Positions 26,711 to 36,891 of a DNA stretch of 64,000 bases are shown here, piece after piece. The first letter of the stretch is position 1. Each line of letters begins with the position of its first letter. Origin of the DNA: Sphingomonas echinoides ATCC 14820 (lineage in GTDB: Bacteria > Pseudomonadota > Alphaproteobacteria > Sphingomonadales > Sphingomonadaceae); assembly GCF_000241465.1 (NCBI RefSeq), contig NZ_JH584235.1:3144602-3208601 (forward strand). Reading direction: 5' to 3'. The translations under genes were made by a program, and so were the position numbers. The notes below the pieces were generated by a model. It saw nothing but the letters and a program-made list of their open reading frames with translations, made no database searches and was not told where the DNA came from.

Positions 26711-28914
26711 GCGACTTCACGATGAACGCCGATCATCCCGGCCTTGCGATGGATCGCGGCGTGCAAGGCGTGCTCGGCGCGGGGCTCGACCGTAGCGAAG
26801 GTGCGCTCAAGGTCAGCGGCACGGCGCGGTACGGCTATGAACATCTGGTCGAAGGTGAGGTGGCCTATGGCTATCTGATCACTGCGCCTGCCGCCAAGGG
26901 CAAGGTGACGGGCATCGATACCGACGCCGCGCGGGCACTGCCCGACGTGCTCGACATCATCGTCGATGATCCGCGCATTCCGCGCCAGGCGGCGGCGTTT
27001 GGTCCGGCGCATGCCGGGAATGACGAGATCGACCATTGGGACCAGGTCGTCGGGGTCGCGGTCGCGACCAGCTTCGAGGCGGCGCGGGCTGCGGCGAAAG
27101 CGGTGCGCGTGCATGTCGCCATCGAACCCGGCCATTTCGACACGATGGCCGATATCGATAAGGCGAGCGGCCCGCCCAAGGATTCGCGACTGCAGGACAT
27201 TGCCAAGGGCGATATCGATGCCGCCATGGCGCAGGCGGCGGTGACGATCGACCAAGTCTACACCACGCCCAACCACGTCCATGCCGCGATGGAGCCGCAT
27301 GCTTCGGTCGCGATCTGGGAGGGCGATTCGCTGACGCTGCATTCCAGCCTGCAGATCCTGAAGGTCGCGCGGCCGGTGCTGGCCAAGGCGCTTGGTATTG
27401 CCGACGACAAGGTCCGCATCCTGTCGCCCTATATTGGCGGCGGCTTCGGCGGAAAGATGCTGGGGCCCGATGCGGTGCTCGCCGCGATCGCCGCGCAGAA
27501 GCTGGGGCGACCGGTCAAGATCGCGATGGCGCGTCGCCAATTGTTCCACAATGTCTATCGCCGCACCGATACCAACCAGCGCATTCGTCTCGCCGCCACC
27601 GAAGACGGCAAGCTGCTAGCGGTCGGGCATGACAGTGTGGTGAGCCAGGGCCCTGATGGCGGTTTCATGGAGCCGGTCGCCTTGGGCTCGATCTCGCTTT
27701 ACGATGCGCCGGTCCGGCATTTCAGCCACAAGGTGGTCACGCTCGATATGGTGATGGCGGGCGCGGTGCGCGCGCCGGGCGAGGCGGTCGGTACGCTCGC
27801 GCTCGAAACCGCGATGGACGAAATGGCCGAGGCGCTGGGCCGCGACCCGATCGATTTTCGCAAGCTCAATGAGCCCAAGGTCGATCCAATGACGGGCGCG
27901 CCGTTCTCGACGCGCGGACTCGTCGCCTGTCTCGATCGTGGGGCGGAGGCGTTTGGCTGGGCCAAGCGGTCGGCGCAGCCGGGGCAAGTGCGCGAGGGCG
28001 AGTGGCTGATCGGCATGGGGGTGTCGGCGGCGGTGCGGATCAATCTGCTGGTCGATTCGGAGGCGCGTGTGACGCTGTCGCCAGATGGCCGCGCGCGGAT
28101 CGAGACCGACATGACCGATATCGGCACGGGCAGCTATACGATCCTAGCGCAGATTGCGGGTGAGGCGCTCGGGCTGCCGATGGAGCGGATCGACGTGATC
28201 CTGGGCGATACCGATTTGCCGCCGGGCGCCGGCTCGGGCGGGTCGTTCGGTGCGGCGAGCGCGGGGTCCTCGGTCGCGCTGGCGTGCGAGGACATTGTCG
28301 CGACGCTCGCCGAGCGGATGGGGGCCAAGGCGCAGGACATGACGTTGAAGGACGGCCATGCGGTTGCGGGCAACCGGCGCGTGCCGCTTGCCGAACTCGT
28401 CGGTGATGCGCCGCTGGTGGCGATGGGCAAGATTTCGCAAGGCTCCAACGCGCGCACGTTCAGCCAGGCGGCGCATGGTGCGCAATTCGCCGAAGTTGCG
28501 GTGAATGCCGTCACCGGCGAAGCGCGGGTGCGGCGGATGCTCGGCGTGTTCGAGGCGGGGCGCATCCTCAACGCCAAATTGGCGCGCAGCCAGGCGATTG
28601 GCGGGATGATCTGGGGGATCGGCTATGCGCTGATGGAGGAAGCGGTGCTCGACCAGCGCCACGGCCAGTTCGTCAACCAGGATCTGGGCGAATATCATGT
28701 GCCGAGCCATGCCGATGTGCCGCCGCTCGACGTGCTGTTCCTTGAAGAGATCGACACCCATGCAAACCCGATCGGGGTGAAGGGGCTAGGCGAATTGTCG
28801 ATTTCGGGCGCGGGCGCGGCGGTGACCAACGCGATCTACAATGCCTGCGGCGTGCGGGTGCGCGATTTCCCGCTGACGCTCGACAAGATTCTGGCCGGTT
28901 TGCCGGAGATGTAA
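26707..28914 (+). CDS. paoC: Molybdopterin-binding catalytic subunit of the aldehyde oxidoreductase (PaoC-like)
   Basis: 735 residues, the PaoC length. Molybdenum-site features are visible: the [10 protein letters not shown] loop, [12 protein letters not shown], and the active-site Glu in [13 protein letters not shown] near the C-terminus. Enzymes of this group oxidise aromatic aldehydes or N-heterocycles using the cytosine-dinucleotide form of the molybdenum cofactor. That cofactor fits the downstream xdhC and mocA genes, which provide chaperone and CMP transfer. The stop codon forms part of a 29-base palindrome. Confidence 0.93.
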   Translation: MSDFTMNADHPGLAMDRGVQGVLGAGLDRSEGALKVSGTARYGYEHLVEGEVAYGYLITAPAAKGKVTGIDTDAARALPDVLDIIVDDPRIPRQAAAFGPAHAGNDEIDHWDQVVGVAVATSFEAARAAAKAVRVHVAIEPGHFDTMADIDKASGPPKDSRLQDIAKGDIDAAMAQAAVTIDQVYTTPNHVHAAMEPHASVAIWEGDSLTLHSSLQILKVARPVLAKALGIADDKVRILSPYIGGGFGGKMLGPDAVLAAIAAQKLGRPVKIAMARRQLFHNVYRRTDTNQRIRLAATEDGKLLAVGHDSVVSQGPDGGFMEPVALGSISLYDAPVRHFSHKVVTLDMVMAGAVRAPGEAVGTLALETAMDEMAEALGRDPIDFRKLNEPKVDPMTGAPFSTRGLVACLDRGAEAFGWAKRSAQPGQVREGEWLIGMGVSAAVRINLLVDSEARVTLSPDGRARIETDMTDIGTGSYTILAQIAGEALGLPMERIDVILGDTDLPPGAGSGGSFGAASAGSSVALACEDIVATLAERMGAKAQDMTLKDGHAVAGNRRVPLAELVGDAPLVAMGKISQGSNARTFSQAAHGAQFAEVAVNAVTGEARVRRMLGVFEAGRILNAKLARSQAIGGMIWGIGYALMEEAVLDQRHGQFVNQDLGEYHVPSHADVPPLDVLFLEEIDTHANPIGVKGLGELSISGAGAAVTNAIYNACGVRVRDFPLTLDKILAGLPEM

Positions 28915-28940
28915 ATCCTCCCCGTGCCGGGGAGGATTTA
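28912..28940. repeat. Perfect 13-bp stem palindrome over the paoC stop codon
   Basis: Two 13-base arms with a 3-base loop (TGC), beginning with the stop TAA itself. It sits between paoC and xdhC and contains the xdhC ribosome site edge (GGATTTAGGAG). It could be an intra-operon attenuator or RNA stabiliser; no U tract follows, so a classical terminator is unlikely. Confidence 0.75.
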
Positions 28941-28950
28941 GGAGACGATG

Positions 28951-29871
28951 ATGGCCGATAACGATTCCGTGCTGAACGCCGCCGCGCAGTGGAAGGGCGC
29001 GCCGCTGGCGCTTGCCACGGTGGTTTCGACCTGGGGATCTGCCCCGCGCCCGCGTGGCAGCCATATGATTGTGCACGCCGATGGCCGGTTCGAAGGATCG
29101 GTTTCGGGCGGCTGTGTCGAAAGCGACATCTTGGCGACCGCCGCCGAGGTGATCGCCGGCGCGCCGTTCCAGCTGAAAAGTTATGGCGTGGCCGATGCCG
29201 CCGCCTGGGAAGTCGGCCTGCCGTGCGGTGGCGAAATTTCGGTGCTTGTGCAGCCGGTATCGGCCGAAGGCTTCGATCCCGAACTGTTCGACCGCATCGC
29301 CGAGGCGCAGGCGAGCGGCAAGGCGTTGGCGGTGTCGACCGATCTCGCAACCGGGCAAAGCTCACTGCGCCCGCTGGAGGGCGCAGCGTTCGTCAATCGC
29401 TACGATCCGCCACGACGGCTGTTGATCGTTGGCGCGGTGCAGATCGCGCAGGCGCTGGCCGGTCTCGCGCGGCAATTGGGCATCCAGGTGACGATCATCG
29501 ATCCGCGCGCGCGCTTCCTGACCGAGGAGCGTTTCCCCGGTGTCACGCTCGACGATCGCTGGCCCGATGAGGCGATCGCGGCGCTCGATCCCGGCCCGGC
29601 GAGCGCGGTGGTGACGCTCAGCCACGACACCAAGATTGACGATCCCGCGCTGATCGCGGCGCTGGCGCGGCCAACCGCCTATGTCGGCGCGCTCGGTTCG
29701 CGCCGCAGCCATGCCGCGCGGCGGGAGCGTTTGGCGGCGGCGGGCGTTGCAGAGACGGACATCGATCGCATCGATGCGCCGGTCGGGCTGGATATTGGTG
29801 CGATCGGTCCCGCCGAAATCGCGCTGTCGATCGCGGCGGCCATGGTAGGAGCGTTCAACCGGAAGGACTGA
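28951..29871 (+). CDS. xdhC: XdhC/CoxI-family molybdenum cofactor chaperone
   Basis: 306 residues from the second of two adjacent ATGs, which has AGGAG at six bases; starting at 28948 adds one Met. The N-terminal domain has WGSAPRPRGSHM and GSVSGGCVES, the Cys that contacts the cofactor; the C-terminal Rossmann-like half has LLIVGAVQIAQALA and the terminal RIDAPVGLDIGA motif. XdhC/PaoD proteins insert sulfurated molybdenum cofactor into the partner hydroxylase. It is 36 bases downstream of paoC and 5 bases ahead of mocA. Confidence 0.93.
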   Translation: MADNDSVLNAAAQWKGAPLALATVVSTWGSAPRPRGSHMIVHADGRFEGSVSGGCVESDILATAAEVIAGAPFQLKSYGVADAAAWEVGLPCGGEISVLVQPVSAEGFDPELFDRIAEAQASGKALAVSTDLATGQSSLRPLEGAAFVNRYDPPRRLLIVGAVQIAQALAGLARQLGIQVTIIDPRARFLTEERFPGVTLDDRWPDEAIAALDPGPASAVVTLSHDTKIDDPALIAALARPTAYVGALGSRRSHAARRERLAAAGVAETDIDRIDAPVGLDIGAIGPAEIALSIAAAMVGAFNRKD

Positions 29872-29875
29872 AACG

Positions 29876-30451
29876 ATGATCGCGGTCGAAGAGTGCGTGC
29901 TGATTCTGCTCGCCGCCGGGCGATCGCGCCGTTTCGGCGACGCCGATAAATTGCAGGAGTTCTTTCTCGGCAAGCCGCTGGCCTACCATGTCGTCACTGC
30001 GCTGGAGGACGTGCCGTTCAAGGCGCGCTTCGTGGTGTGTTCGGGCACAGAGCTCGATTTCGCCAGCCGTGGCTATGCCGTTCTCCACAATCACAACCCC
30101 GACGATGGCATGTCCGGCTCGGTCAAGCTCGGCGTCGCGGCGGCGCGCGAGATCGGGTGCGCGGCGGTTGTTATTGCGCTGGCCGACATGCCGCGCGTGA
30201 CCGCGACGCACATTCATCGCTTGCTTGAGGCGGCGACCGGCCCGGATGCCGTGGTCGCCTCGAGCAACGGTATCCACAGCAGCCCGCCCGCTTTGTTCGG
30301 GGTCGATCAGTTCGAGGCGCTGATGATGCTGTCCGGCGACGAAGGCGGACGCGCGATGGTGCGCGCTGGGCGGCATGTGATCGCGCCCGAAGCCGAATTG
30401 CTCGATATCGACCGGCCCGAGGATCTCGAACGGTTGCGCGCGCTGCGCTGA
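29876..30451 (+). CDS. mocA: Molybdenum cofactor cytidylyltransferase (MocA-like)
   Basis: 191 residues. The nucleotide-binding start (ILLAAGRSRRFGDADK) and the catalytic region with DGMSGSVKLG and ALADMPRV match the MobA/MocA family. MocA adds CMP to the molybdopterin cofactor, the form PaoABC uses. Typical MocA has a Gln-rich loop; here HNHNPDDGMS occupies that place. It ends 1 base before the tail of the SDR on the other strand, closing the operon. Confidence 0.88.
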   Translation: MIAVEECVLILLAAGRSRRFGDADKLQEFFLGKPLAYHVVTALEDVPFKARFVVCSGTELDFASRGYAVLHNHNPDDGMSGSVKLGVAAAREIGCAAVVIALADMPRVTATHIHRLLEAATGPDAVVASSNGIHSSPPALFGVDQFEALMMLSGDEGGRAMVRAGRHVIAPEAELLDIDRPEDLERLRALR

Positions 30452-30452
30452 C

Positions 30453-31151
30453 TTAGCGCACGTAGCTCGCGCCGTTCACGTCGAGCACCGCCCCGGTCAT
30501 CGATGGCGGTGCGTCGAGCGCGAGGAAGCGGGCGACCTCGGCCACTTCCTCGGGACTGGCGACGCGGCCGAGCGGAATGTCGGCGAGTAATTTGTCCCCG
30601 CCGCGACTCTCCAGATAGTCTTCGGCCATGCCGGTCATGGTGAAGCCCGGGCACACCGCAAAGGCGAGAATGCCGTCCTTGGCATAGCCGCGCGCGATGC
30701 TCTTGGTCATCGCGACCATGCCCGCCTTGGATGCGGCATAATGCCAATGCTGCGGCGAATCGCCGCGATAGGCGGCGCGGCTGGCGATGTTGACGATCCG
30801 ACCGCCAGTCCCACGGTCCTGCCAATGCAGCACTGCGAAGCGGCACAGTTCGGCGGCAGCGGTCAGGTTGATGCGCATCGTGCGCTCCCATTCCGCCACC
30901 CAGGCGGCGTCGTCGCGCGTTATCGGATTGGCCTCGAACACCCCGGCATTGTTGATCAGCACGTCGATCCGCCCGCCCTGCGCCGCGAGCGCCGCATCCC
31001 ACAGCGCGCGCGGAGCTGCCGGATCGGCAAAGTCGGCCGGGATGCCGCTTGCGGTGCCTTGCCCGATCACGGTCGCGCCGGCGGTCTGGAGTGCGGTCAG
31101 GGTGGCGGCACCGATGCCGCGCGAGGAGCCGGTGAGGAGAATATGGGTCAT
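30453..31151 (-). CDS. Short-chain dehydrogenase/reductase
   Basis: 232 residues from the ATG at 31151 (a longer start at 31187 would place 12 residues before the Rossmann strand). The NAD(P) site is TGSSRGIGA; NNAG, the catalytic YAASKAG (Tyr-x-x-x-Lys) and CPGF follow. FabG-like SDRs reduce or oxidise diverse alcohols and ketones; the substrate cannot be told. It is convergent with mocA and leaves 61 bases to the chemoreceptor gene. Confidence 0.85.
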   Translation of the reverse strand: MTHILLTGSSRGIGAATLTALQTAGATVIGQGTASGIPADFADPAAPRALWDAALAAQGGRIDVLINNAGVFEANPITRDDAAWVAEWERTMRINLTAAAELCRFAVLHWQDRGTGGRIVNIASRAAYRGDSPQHWHYAASKAGMVAMTKSIARGYAKDGILAFAVCPGFTMTGMAEDYLESRGGDKLLADIPLGRVASPEEVAEVARFLALDAPPSMTGAVLDVNGASYVR

Positions 31152-31212
31152 GCGCGCGGTGTAGCGGGCGATCGCGGTCGCCGCCATATCGCTCGACGGT
31201 GATGACGAGCGC

Positions 31213-32592
31213 TCAGGCCGCGACGCTGGCCGAGAAGGTGTCGGCGGCGCGCTTCAAGCCACCGAGCCGATCGTCGACCTCGCCGAAATCGTGTTCGAGC
31301 GTTTCGATTTCCCCCGCAACGCTTTCGGTATCCTCGCGGATCGCGGTGATGGTGTTCGACATCGAATCGGCGGCAAGCGCGGTTTCATCGACAGCGGCAG
31401 TGATAGCGGTGACGGTCTGCGCCTGTGCCTCCATCGCGTAGCGGATGCGGTTGGCGCTTTCCTGCACCTCGGCCACGGTCGATTTGATCGAGGCGTTGGT
31501 CGCGACCGTCGAGCGCGTGGCGGACTGGATCGCGGCGATCTTGGCGGCGATGTCGTCGGTCGCGCGCGCGGTCTGGCTGGCGAGGCTCTTCACTTCCTGC
31601 GCGACGACCGCAAAGCCGCGCCCGGCATCGCCCGCACGCGCAGCCTCGATCGTGGCGTTGAGCGCGAGCAAATTGGTCTGCCCGGCAATGTCGCGAATGA
31701 GGCCCAGAATCGATTCGATCGACTTGGCGTGGTCGCTCAGCGTCTCCGACATGCCGACGGCGGCCCCCGCCTGAGGCGAGGCGCGGGTGGCGATTTCGGC
31801 GGCGGCTTCGACTTCGGTGCGCGCGTCCTCGATCGCGCGGATCAGCCCGGCGGCGGTCTGCGCCGCTTCGCGCATCGCCATCGCCGATTGCTCGGCTGCG
31901 GCGGCGACTTCGCTGGTCTTGCCCAGCATCCCGCGCGCCGATCGCGCAGCGCCCTGCGCCTGAATGCGGATGCGATTGCCGAGCGCGGCGGTGCCCTCGA
32001 TCGACCCGGCGATCGTCGCGCTGAACGCGCTTGACCGCGTGCGGCGCTCGTCGCGGGCCCGCTCGGCATCGCGCGCGCCGAGATGCGATGCCATCACATC
32101 GGCCTCGACCAGCCCAAGTCGCTGCACGCAATCCGCCAGCACCCGCAGCCGGGGCGACCCCATCCCGAGCTTCGCCTCGATCCGTTCGAGCGTACGGCTA
32201 TGCGCAAAGCTCAACGAGGTCAGCAGCGCTGGCAGTGGAATATTGGCCTTTTGCGAATCGGTGGCGTGGCGGATCGCCATGCGCATCCAATCGTCGTCCA
32301 GCGGCGCGGCATATTTGGCGCGGGTATATTTTGCGCTGTGCGCCACGCGCGCGGACAGATAGTCGGGCGTGAAGAACCCCCGGATATGCGCGGTTTGCGG
32401 CAGCGAAAGATAATACTCCCAGAAAGCGCGCGCGATCTCGCCTTCGTGACCGACGATGGCCTCTGCGATTTCGGTGGAGGCCGCGGCGACGCTGCCATCC
32501 CAATCATAGTCCGCGACGCGCGCGGCGGCGGTGCGGCTTACGCCACTCCAACCACCGGCGGTCGCGCCCTCGGGCGTCCCGCTTCCAGCCAT
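31213..32592 (-). CDS. Soluble chemoreceptor with globin-like sensor domain (copy 1)
   Basis: 459 residues from the ATG at 32592; longer starts overlap the neighbour. There is no transmembrane segment. N-terminal domain (about 25-190) is all-helical and reads like a protoglobin/globin-coupled sensor, with His in ARVAHSAKY and a DDDWM turn, a candidate proximal heme site. A linker follows, then a methyl-accepting signalling domain (about 230-450) with the hairpin tip [20 protein letters not shown]. It would report to CheA from the cytoplasm. The signalling half is almost identical to that of the next gene, 20 bases upstream in transcription order. Confidence 0.85.
   Translation of the reverse strand: MAGSGTPEGATAGGWSGVSRTAAARVADYDWDGSVAAASTEIAEAIVGHEGEIARAFWEYYLSLPQTAHIRGFFTPDYLSARVAHSAKYTRAKYAAPLDDDWMRMAIRHATDSQKANIPLPALLTSLSFAHSRTLERIEAKLGMGSPRLRVLADCVQRLGLVEADVMASHLGARDAERARDERRTRSSAFSATIAGSIEGTAALGNRIRIQAQGAARSARGMLGKTSEVAAAAEQSAMAMREAAQTAAGLIRAIEDARTEVEAAAEIATRASPQAGAAVGMSETLSDHAKSIESILGLIRDIAGQTNLLALNATIEAARAGDAGRGFAVVAQEVKSLASQTARATDDIAAKIAAIQSATRSTVATNASIKSTVAEVQESANRIRYAMEAQAQTVTAITAAVDETALAADSMSNTITAIREDTESVAGEIETLEHDFGEVDDRLGGLKRAADTFSASVAA
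31312..31941 (-). repeat. Near-identical 630-base block shared with 32711-33340 (copy 1)
   Basis: The encoded 210 residues match the second chemoreceptor with six substitutions, and the DNA is visibly very similar at third positions. It runs from SARGMLGK to the residue after DTESVA. This marks a recent tandem duplication or gene conversion confined to the signalling domain. Confidence 0.85.
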
Positions 32593-32611
32593 GTCAGGTC
32601 CTCTCCAGGGC

Positions 32612-33970
32612 TCATGCAGCGACTTTTGCGACGAATTCGCTTGCGCTGTTCTTGAGCATGCCAAGTTTCGTATCGAGCGAATCGAAGCCGCGCCCGACGC
32701 GGTCGATCTCGGAGGCAACGCTTTCGGTGTCCTCGCGGATCGCGGTGATGGTGTTGGACATCGAATCGGCGGCAAGCGCGGTTTCATCGACGGCAGCGGT
32801 GATGGCGGTGACGGTCTGCGCCTGTGCTTCCATGGCGTAACGGATGCGGTTGGCGCTCTCCTGGACTTCCGAAACGGTCGCCTTGATCGAGGCGTTGGTC
32901 TCGACCGTGGAGCGCGTGGCGGACTGGATCGCGGCGATCTTGGCGGCGATGTCGTCGGTCGCGCGTGCGGTCTGGTTGGCCAGGCTCTTCACTTCCTGCG
33001 CGACCACGGCAAAGCCGCGCCCGGCGTCTCCGGCACGGGCCGCCTCGATCGTGGCGTTGAGCGCGAGCAAATTGGTCTGCCCGGCAATGTCGCGAATGAG
33101 GCCCAGAATCGATTCGATCGACTTGGCATGGTCGCTCAGCGTTTCCGACATGCCGACGGCGGCCCCGGCTTGAGTCGAGGCGCGCGTGGCGATTTCGGCG
33201 GCGGCTTCGACTTCGGTGCGCGCATCCTCGATCGCGCGGATCAGCCCGGCGGCGGTCTGTGCCGCTTCGCGCATCGCCATCGCCGATTGTTCGGCGGCGG
33301 CGGCGACTTCGCTGGTCTTACCCAGCATCCCGCGCGCCGAGGTCGAGGTTTTCACCGATTGGCCGCGCAGCACTTCCGATTCCTGCGTTGCCTGTTCGAC
33401 CGTGGCCGCGATCCCCTCGCGGAAATCGATCGCCAGCCGGTCACGTTCGCCGCGCGCGGTGTGGGCCCGGAACGCGTTGTAGATTTCTACGGTAATCTCG
33501 GCTTCGAGGCCGGTCAGTCGCATCACGGTGTCGATAAAGCTCGGCAAGCGCGGATCGTCCGACTTTACCCGCTTGAATAGAATTTCAAGCGCGGCGCGGT
33601 CGCTGGCGCAGGTCATCGACAGCAACGCCATGGTCGAGACACCGGCCTTGTAGCCCGAGGCGACCGAGCGCTCCATCGATTCGACCCACAAGCGACCCGA
33701 CACGTCACAGAAGCGGTGGCGCAAATAGGTGACGCCCAGTTCCACCATCTTGGCTTCTTCATGCGGTTGCCAGCTTTGCGCGCCCGGGCTGGCGCGACGC
33801 CACTGCGCCCAGAAAGCAAGCGCGATGTCCGCCGCATCGGGTTCCAGCACCGTCCACACGTCGCGCGCGGCGCTCTCCAGCGTGGCGTCGGAATCGAACG
33901 CGCGCAGCCGCGCCCGAATGTCGATCGTCGCAGCAACCGTGCCGGGCGCGGGCAATTCATTGACGGTCAA
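32612..33970 (-). CDS. Soluble chemoreceptor with divergent helical sensor domain (copy 2)
   Basis: 452 residues from a TTG at 33970 with GGAG eight bases before it; no ATG or GTG in frame lies near, and the ATG visible there is out of frame. The N-terminal domain (about 15-190) is helical with similar size to copy 1 but little identity; LALAFWAQW and YLRHRFCDV are notable and suggest the same globin-like fold, possibly without heme. The signalling domain (about 230-440) matches copy 1 at 204 of 210 residues. It probably shares an operon with copy 1 and lies divergent from sdhC. Confidence 0.85.
   Translation of the reverse strand: MTVNELPAPGTVAATIDIRARLRAFDSDATLESAARDVWTVLEPDAADIALAFWAQWRRASPGAQSWQPHEEAKMVELGVTYLRHRFCDVSGRLWVESMERSVASGYKAGVSTMALLSMTCASDRAALEILFKRVKSDDPRLPSFIDTVMRLTGLEAEITVEIYNAFRAHTARGERDRLAIDFREGIAATVEQATQESEVLRGQSVKTSTSARGMLGKTSEVAAAAEQSAMAMREAAQTAAGLIRAIEDARTEVEAAAEIATRASTQAGAAVGMSETLSDHAKSIESILGLIRDIAGQTNLLALNATIEAARAGDAGRGFAVVAQEVKSLANQTARATDDIAAKIAAIQSATRSTVETNASIKATVSEVQESANRIRYAMEAQAQTVTAITAAVDETALAADSMSNTITAIREDTESVASEIDRVGRGFDSLDTKLGMLKNSASEFVAKVAA
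32711..33340 (-). repeat. Near-identical 630-base block shared with 31312-31941 (copy 2)
   Basis: Partner of the block in the first chemoreceptor, in direct orientation 1.4 kb away. A region of this length and similarity is a substrate for recombination that would fuse the first sensor to the second tail. Confidence 0.85.
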
Positions 33971-34074
33971 GGCGAAAACTCCGTGTTTGGCAGGACCGAT
34001 GAAGCGGACGGTCCGACACGTGGCGTAGCGCGATTTGGTTAACGGGCTGTAACCGCAACGCGCGTGGCGGCCTG

Positions 34075-34099
34075 CTTGCAGCGTTTGCACGTGCACAAG
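34075..34099. promoter_or_regulatory. TGCA-rich inverted element upstream of sdhC
   Basis: CTTG...CAAG ends around a perfect palindrome TGCACGTGCA (34086-34095), about 100 bases before the sdhC start in the 226-base divergent gap. A similar TTGCA/TGCAA inverted pair lies before mdh. Function unknown. Confidence 0.25.
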
Positions 34100-34196
34100 C
34101 CCCCACACACCTTGCATCGCGCGCTTCGGTGTCTAAGAGGGCACACCTGTATCAGACCTTAGATTTCGACCCATCCATCGACGAGGACGTTCCGCC

Positions 34197-34607
34197 TTGG
34201 CCAGTTCTGCTCCCCGCGCCCGCCCGCTCAGCCCGCATCTGTCGATCTGGAAACCCGGGCCGCACATGATTGTCTCGATTCTGCATCGTATCACTGGCGA
34301 CGGCATGGCGACGGTCGGGACGGTGGTGCTGGTGTGGTGGCTGGCGGCTTTGGCCGCTGGTGCGAAAAGCTATGCGACCTTCACCTTCGTGTTCGGCGGG
34401 TTTGCCGGCGGGGCGATCGGGTATCTGTTCGGCATCGGCTTGACGCTGTGCTTCTTCCAGCATCTCGCCACCGGCATCCGCCATTTCGTGCTCGACACCG
34501 GGGCCGGCTATGAACTGAAGGGCAACCGCACCGGGTCGATCGCGACGATGGTGTTCTCGGTCCTGGCGACCGCGGCCTTTTGGGCCTATTTGCTGATGGT
34601 GAAATAA
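34197..34607 (+). CDS. sdhC: Succinate dehydrogenase cytochrome b556 subunit
   Basis: 136 residues from a TTG at 34197 with GAGGA eight bases upstream. SdhC anchors complex II and binds heme b with SdhD. Signature PLSPHLSIWKPGPHMIVSILHRITG (residues about 10-35; His and Arg near the quinone site), then His in FFQHLATGIRHFVLD. Three transmembrane helices fit. It is the first gene of sdhCDA, 1 base before sdhD. Confidence 0.95.
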   Translation: MASSAPRARPLSPHLSIWKPGPHMIVSILHRITGDGMATVGTVVLVWWLAALAAGAKSYATFTFVFGGFAGGAIGYLFGIGLTLCFFQHLATGIRHFVLDTGAGYELKGNRTGSIATMVFSVLATAAFWAYLLMVK

Positions 34608-34608
34608 G

Positions 34609-35007
34609 ATGGGCAATGGAACCGAACTCGGCCGCGTTCGCGGTCTCGGCAGCGCCAAGGAAGGCGCGCATCACTGGTGGGCGCAGCGCGTTACCGCAGC
34701 GGCCAACCTGTTCCTGATGGTCTGGTTCTTCGTCGCGATCGCGCGGATGCCGGCTTATGATTACGACACCGCCCGCAACTGGCTGCAATCGCCGTGGGCG
34801 GCGATTCCGATGGGCTTGCTGATCGTGTCGGTTTTCTACCATTTCCGACTCGGCCTGCAGGTGCTGATCGAGGATTATGTCCACGGCGCAGCACGCGTCT
34901 TGTGGTTGCTGGTCCTCAACTTCTTCACCTTCGGCACCGCCGCCATTGCCCTTTTCGCGATCCTCAAGGTCGCCTTCACCGTCACCACCGGAGCGCCGCA
35001 TGCCTGA
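34609..35007 (+). CDS. sdhD: Succinate dehydrogenase membrane anchor subunit
   Basis: 132 residues with three transmembrane helices. The conserved [14 protein letters not shown] near the N-terminus and [18 protein letters not shown] (heme-ligand His and quinone-site Asp-Tyr) are typical of alphaproteobacterial SdhD. It starts 1 base after sdhC and overlaps the sdhA start by 8 bases. Confidence 0.95.
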   Translation: MGNGTELGRVRGLGSAKEGAHHWWAQRVTAAANLFLMVWFFVAIARMPAYDYDTARNWLQSPWAAIPMGLLIVSVFYHFRLGLQVLIEDYVHGAARVLWLLVLNFFTFGTAAIALFAILKVAFTVTTGAPHA

Positions 35008-36802
35008 GGCATATAAGATCATCGACCACACCTATGACACGGTTGTCGTGGGTGCCGGGGGCTCGGGCCTGCGCGCGACGATGGGCAGCGCCGAGGCGGG
35101 GCTGAAGACCGCGTGCATCACCAAGGTGTTCCCGACGCGCAGCCACACCGTCGCGGCGCAGGGCGGCATCGCCGCCAGCCTCGGCAATATGGGTCCGGAC
35201 CATTGGACCTGGCACATGTACGACACCGTCAAAGGGTCGGACTGGCTCGGCGACCAGGACGCGATCGAATATATGGTCCGCGAGGCACCGCAGGCGGTGT
35301 ACGAGCTGGAACATGCCGGTGTGCCGTTCAGCCGCACCAACGAAGGCAAGATCTATCAGCGCCCGTTCGGCGGCATGATGCAGAATATGGGCGAAGGCCC
35401 GCCCGCGCAGCGCACCTGCGCCGCCGCCGACCGTACCGGCCACGCGATGCTGCACGCTTTGTATCAGCAGAGCCTGAAGTATGATGCTGACTTCTACATC
35501 GAATATTTCGCGCTCGACCTGATCATGGAAAACGGCGTGTGCCGGGGCGTGATCGCGTTGTGCATGGATGACGGGTCGATCCACCGCTTCCGCAGCCATG
35601 CGGTCGTGCTGGCGACGGGCGGTTATGGCCGCACCTATTTCTCGGCGACCTCGGCGCACACCTGCACCGGCGACGGCGGCGGGATGGTGCTGCGCGCCGG
35701 GTTACCGCTGCAGGACATGGAATTCGTGCAATTCCACCCGACCGGCATTTACGGCGCAGGCGTGCTGATCACCGAGGGCGCACGCGGCGAGGGCGGGTAT
35801 CTCACCAACTCCGAGGGCGAGCGCTTCATGGAGCGCTATGCGCCGAGCGCCAAGGATCTCGCCAGCCGCGACGTCGTGTCGCGCTCGATGGCGATGGAAA
35901 TCCGCGAGGGGCGCGGCGTCGGCAAGGAGAAGGACCATATCTTCCTTCACCTCGACCATATCGACCCCAAGGTGCTGGCCGAGCGGCTGCCCGGCATCAC
36001 CGAGACCGGCAAGATCTTCGCCGGCGTCGACCTGACGCGCCAGCCTTTGCCGGTTACGCCGACGGTGCATTACAATATGGGCGGCATCCCCTGTAACTTC
36101 CACGGCGAAGTCGTGCAGTTGAAGGATGGCAACCCCGACAGCGTCGTGCCGGGCCTGTTCGCCGTCGGCGAGGCGGCGTGCGTCTCTGTGCACGGCGCGA
36201 ACCGCCTCGGCTCGAACAGCCTGATCGATCTCGTGGTGTTCGGCCGCGCGACCGGCCTGCGCCTGAAGGACACGCTCAAGCCCAACACGCCGCACGGACC
36301 GCTGCCTAAGGGGTCGGAAGAGCTGGCACTTGGCCGTCTCGACCATTTCCGCAACGCCAAGGGCGGCTCGCCGACCGCGGCGATCCGGCTCGAGATGCAG
36401 CGCACGATGCAGAAGAATTGCGCGGTGTTCCGCGACAATGCGCTGCTTAGCGAAGGCGTCGAGAAGATCGGTGCGACCTACAGCCGCCTGGCCGATGTCG
36501 ATGTGCAGGATCGCTCGCTGATCTGGAACACCGATCTGGTCGAGACGCTCGAACTCGACAATCTGCTGGCGCAAGCGGTGGTGACGATGAACTCGGCGGC
36601 CAACCGCAAGGAAAGCCGTGGCGCGCACGTCAATGAGGATCATCCCGATCGCGATGACGTCAATTGGATGAAGCACACCACCGCGACCTTCACCGGTTGG
36701 GGCGGCAAGGACGGCACGGTCGATCTCGGCTTCCGCCCGGTGCACGACTACACGCTCACCGACGACATCGAATACATCAAGCCCAAGAAGCGCGTTTACT
36801 GA
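35000..36802 (+). CDS. sdhA: Succinate dehydrogenase flavoprotein subunit
   Basis: 600 residues from the ATG at 35000; the longer frame to 34877 runs through sdhD. FAD site [20 protein letters not shown], covalent-flavin His in [10 protein letters not shown], and catalytic [21 protein letters not shown]. It oxidises succinate to fumarate and passes electrons to SdhB. Overlaps sdhD by 8 bases. A strong hairpin follows the stop; sdhB comes 1.7 kb later. Confidence 0.98.
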   Translation: MPEAYKIIDHTYDTVVVGAGGSGLRATMGSAEAGLKTACITKVFPTRSHTVAAQGGIAASLGNMGPDHWTWHMYDTVKGSDWLGDQDAIEYMVREAPQAVYELEHAGVPFSRTNEGKIYQRPFGGMMQNMGEGPPAQRTCAAADRTGHAMLHALYQQSLKYDADFYIEYFALDLIMENGVCRGVIALCMDDGSIHRFRSHAVVLATGGYGRTYFSATSAHTCTGDGGGMVLRAGLPLQDMEFVQFHPTGIYGAGVLITEGARGEGGYLTNSEGERFMERYAPSAKDLASRDVVSRSMAMEIREGRGVGKEKDHIFLHLDHIDPKVLAERLPGITETGKIFAGVDLTRQPLPVTPTVHYNMGGIPCNFHGEVVQLKDGNPDSVVPGLFAVGEAACVSVHGANRLGSNSLIDLVVFGRATGLRLKDTLKPNTPHGPLPKGSEELALGRLDHFRNAKGGSPTAAIRLEMQRTMQKNCAVFRDNALLSEGVEKIGATYSRLADVDVQDRSLIWNTDLVETLELDNLLAQAVVTMNSAANRKESRGAHVNEDHPDRDDVNWMKHTTATFTGWGGKDGTVDLGFRPVHDYTLTDDIEYIKPKKRVY

Positions 36803-36810
36803 TCGCGCGT

Positions 36811-36841
36811 CCCGGCCCTCCATTTTCAGGGGAGGGCCGGG
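36811..36841. terminator. Hairpin after sdhA, 11-bp stem
   Basis: CCCGGCCCTCC pairs with GGAGGGCCGGG around a 9-base loop, 8 bases after the sdhA stop. The following bases are not a clean U run (AAGTTGCTTT), so it may be a weak terminator or a RNA end protector for sdhCDA. Confidence 0.6.
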
Positions 36842-36891
36842 AAGTTGCTTTCGCGCCGGAACTCCCGCGCGCGTCGGAGGTTTGCGCGCAC

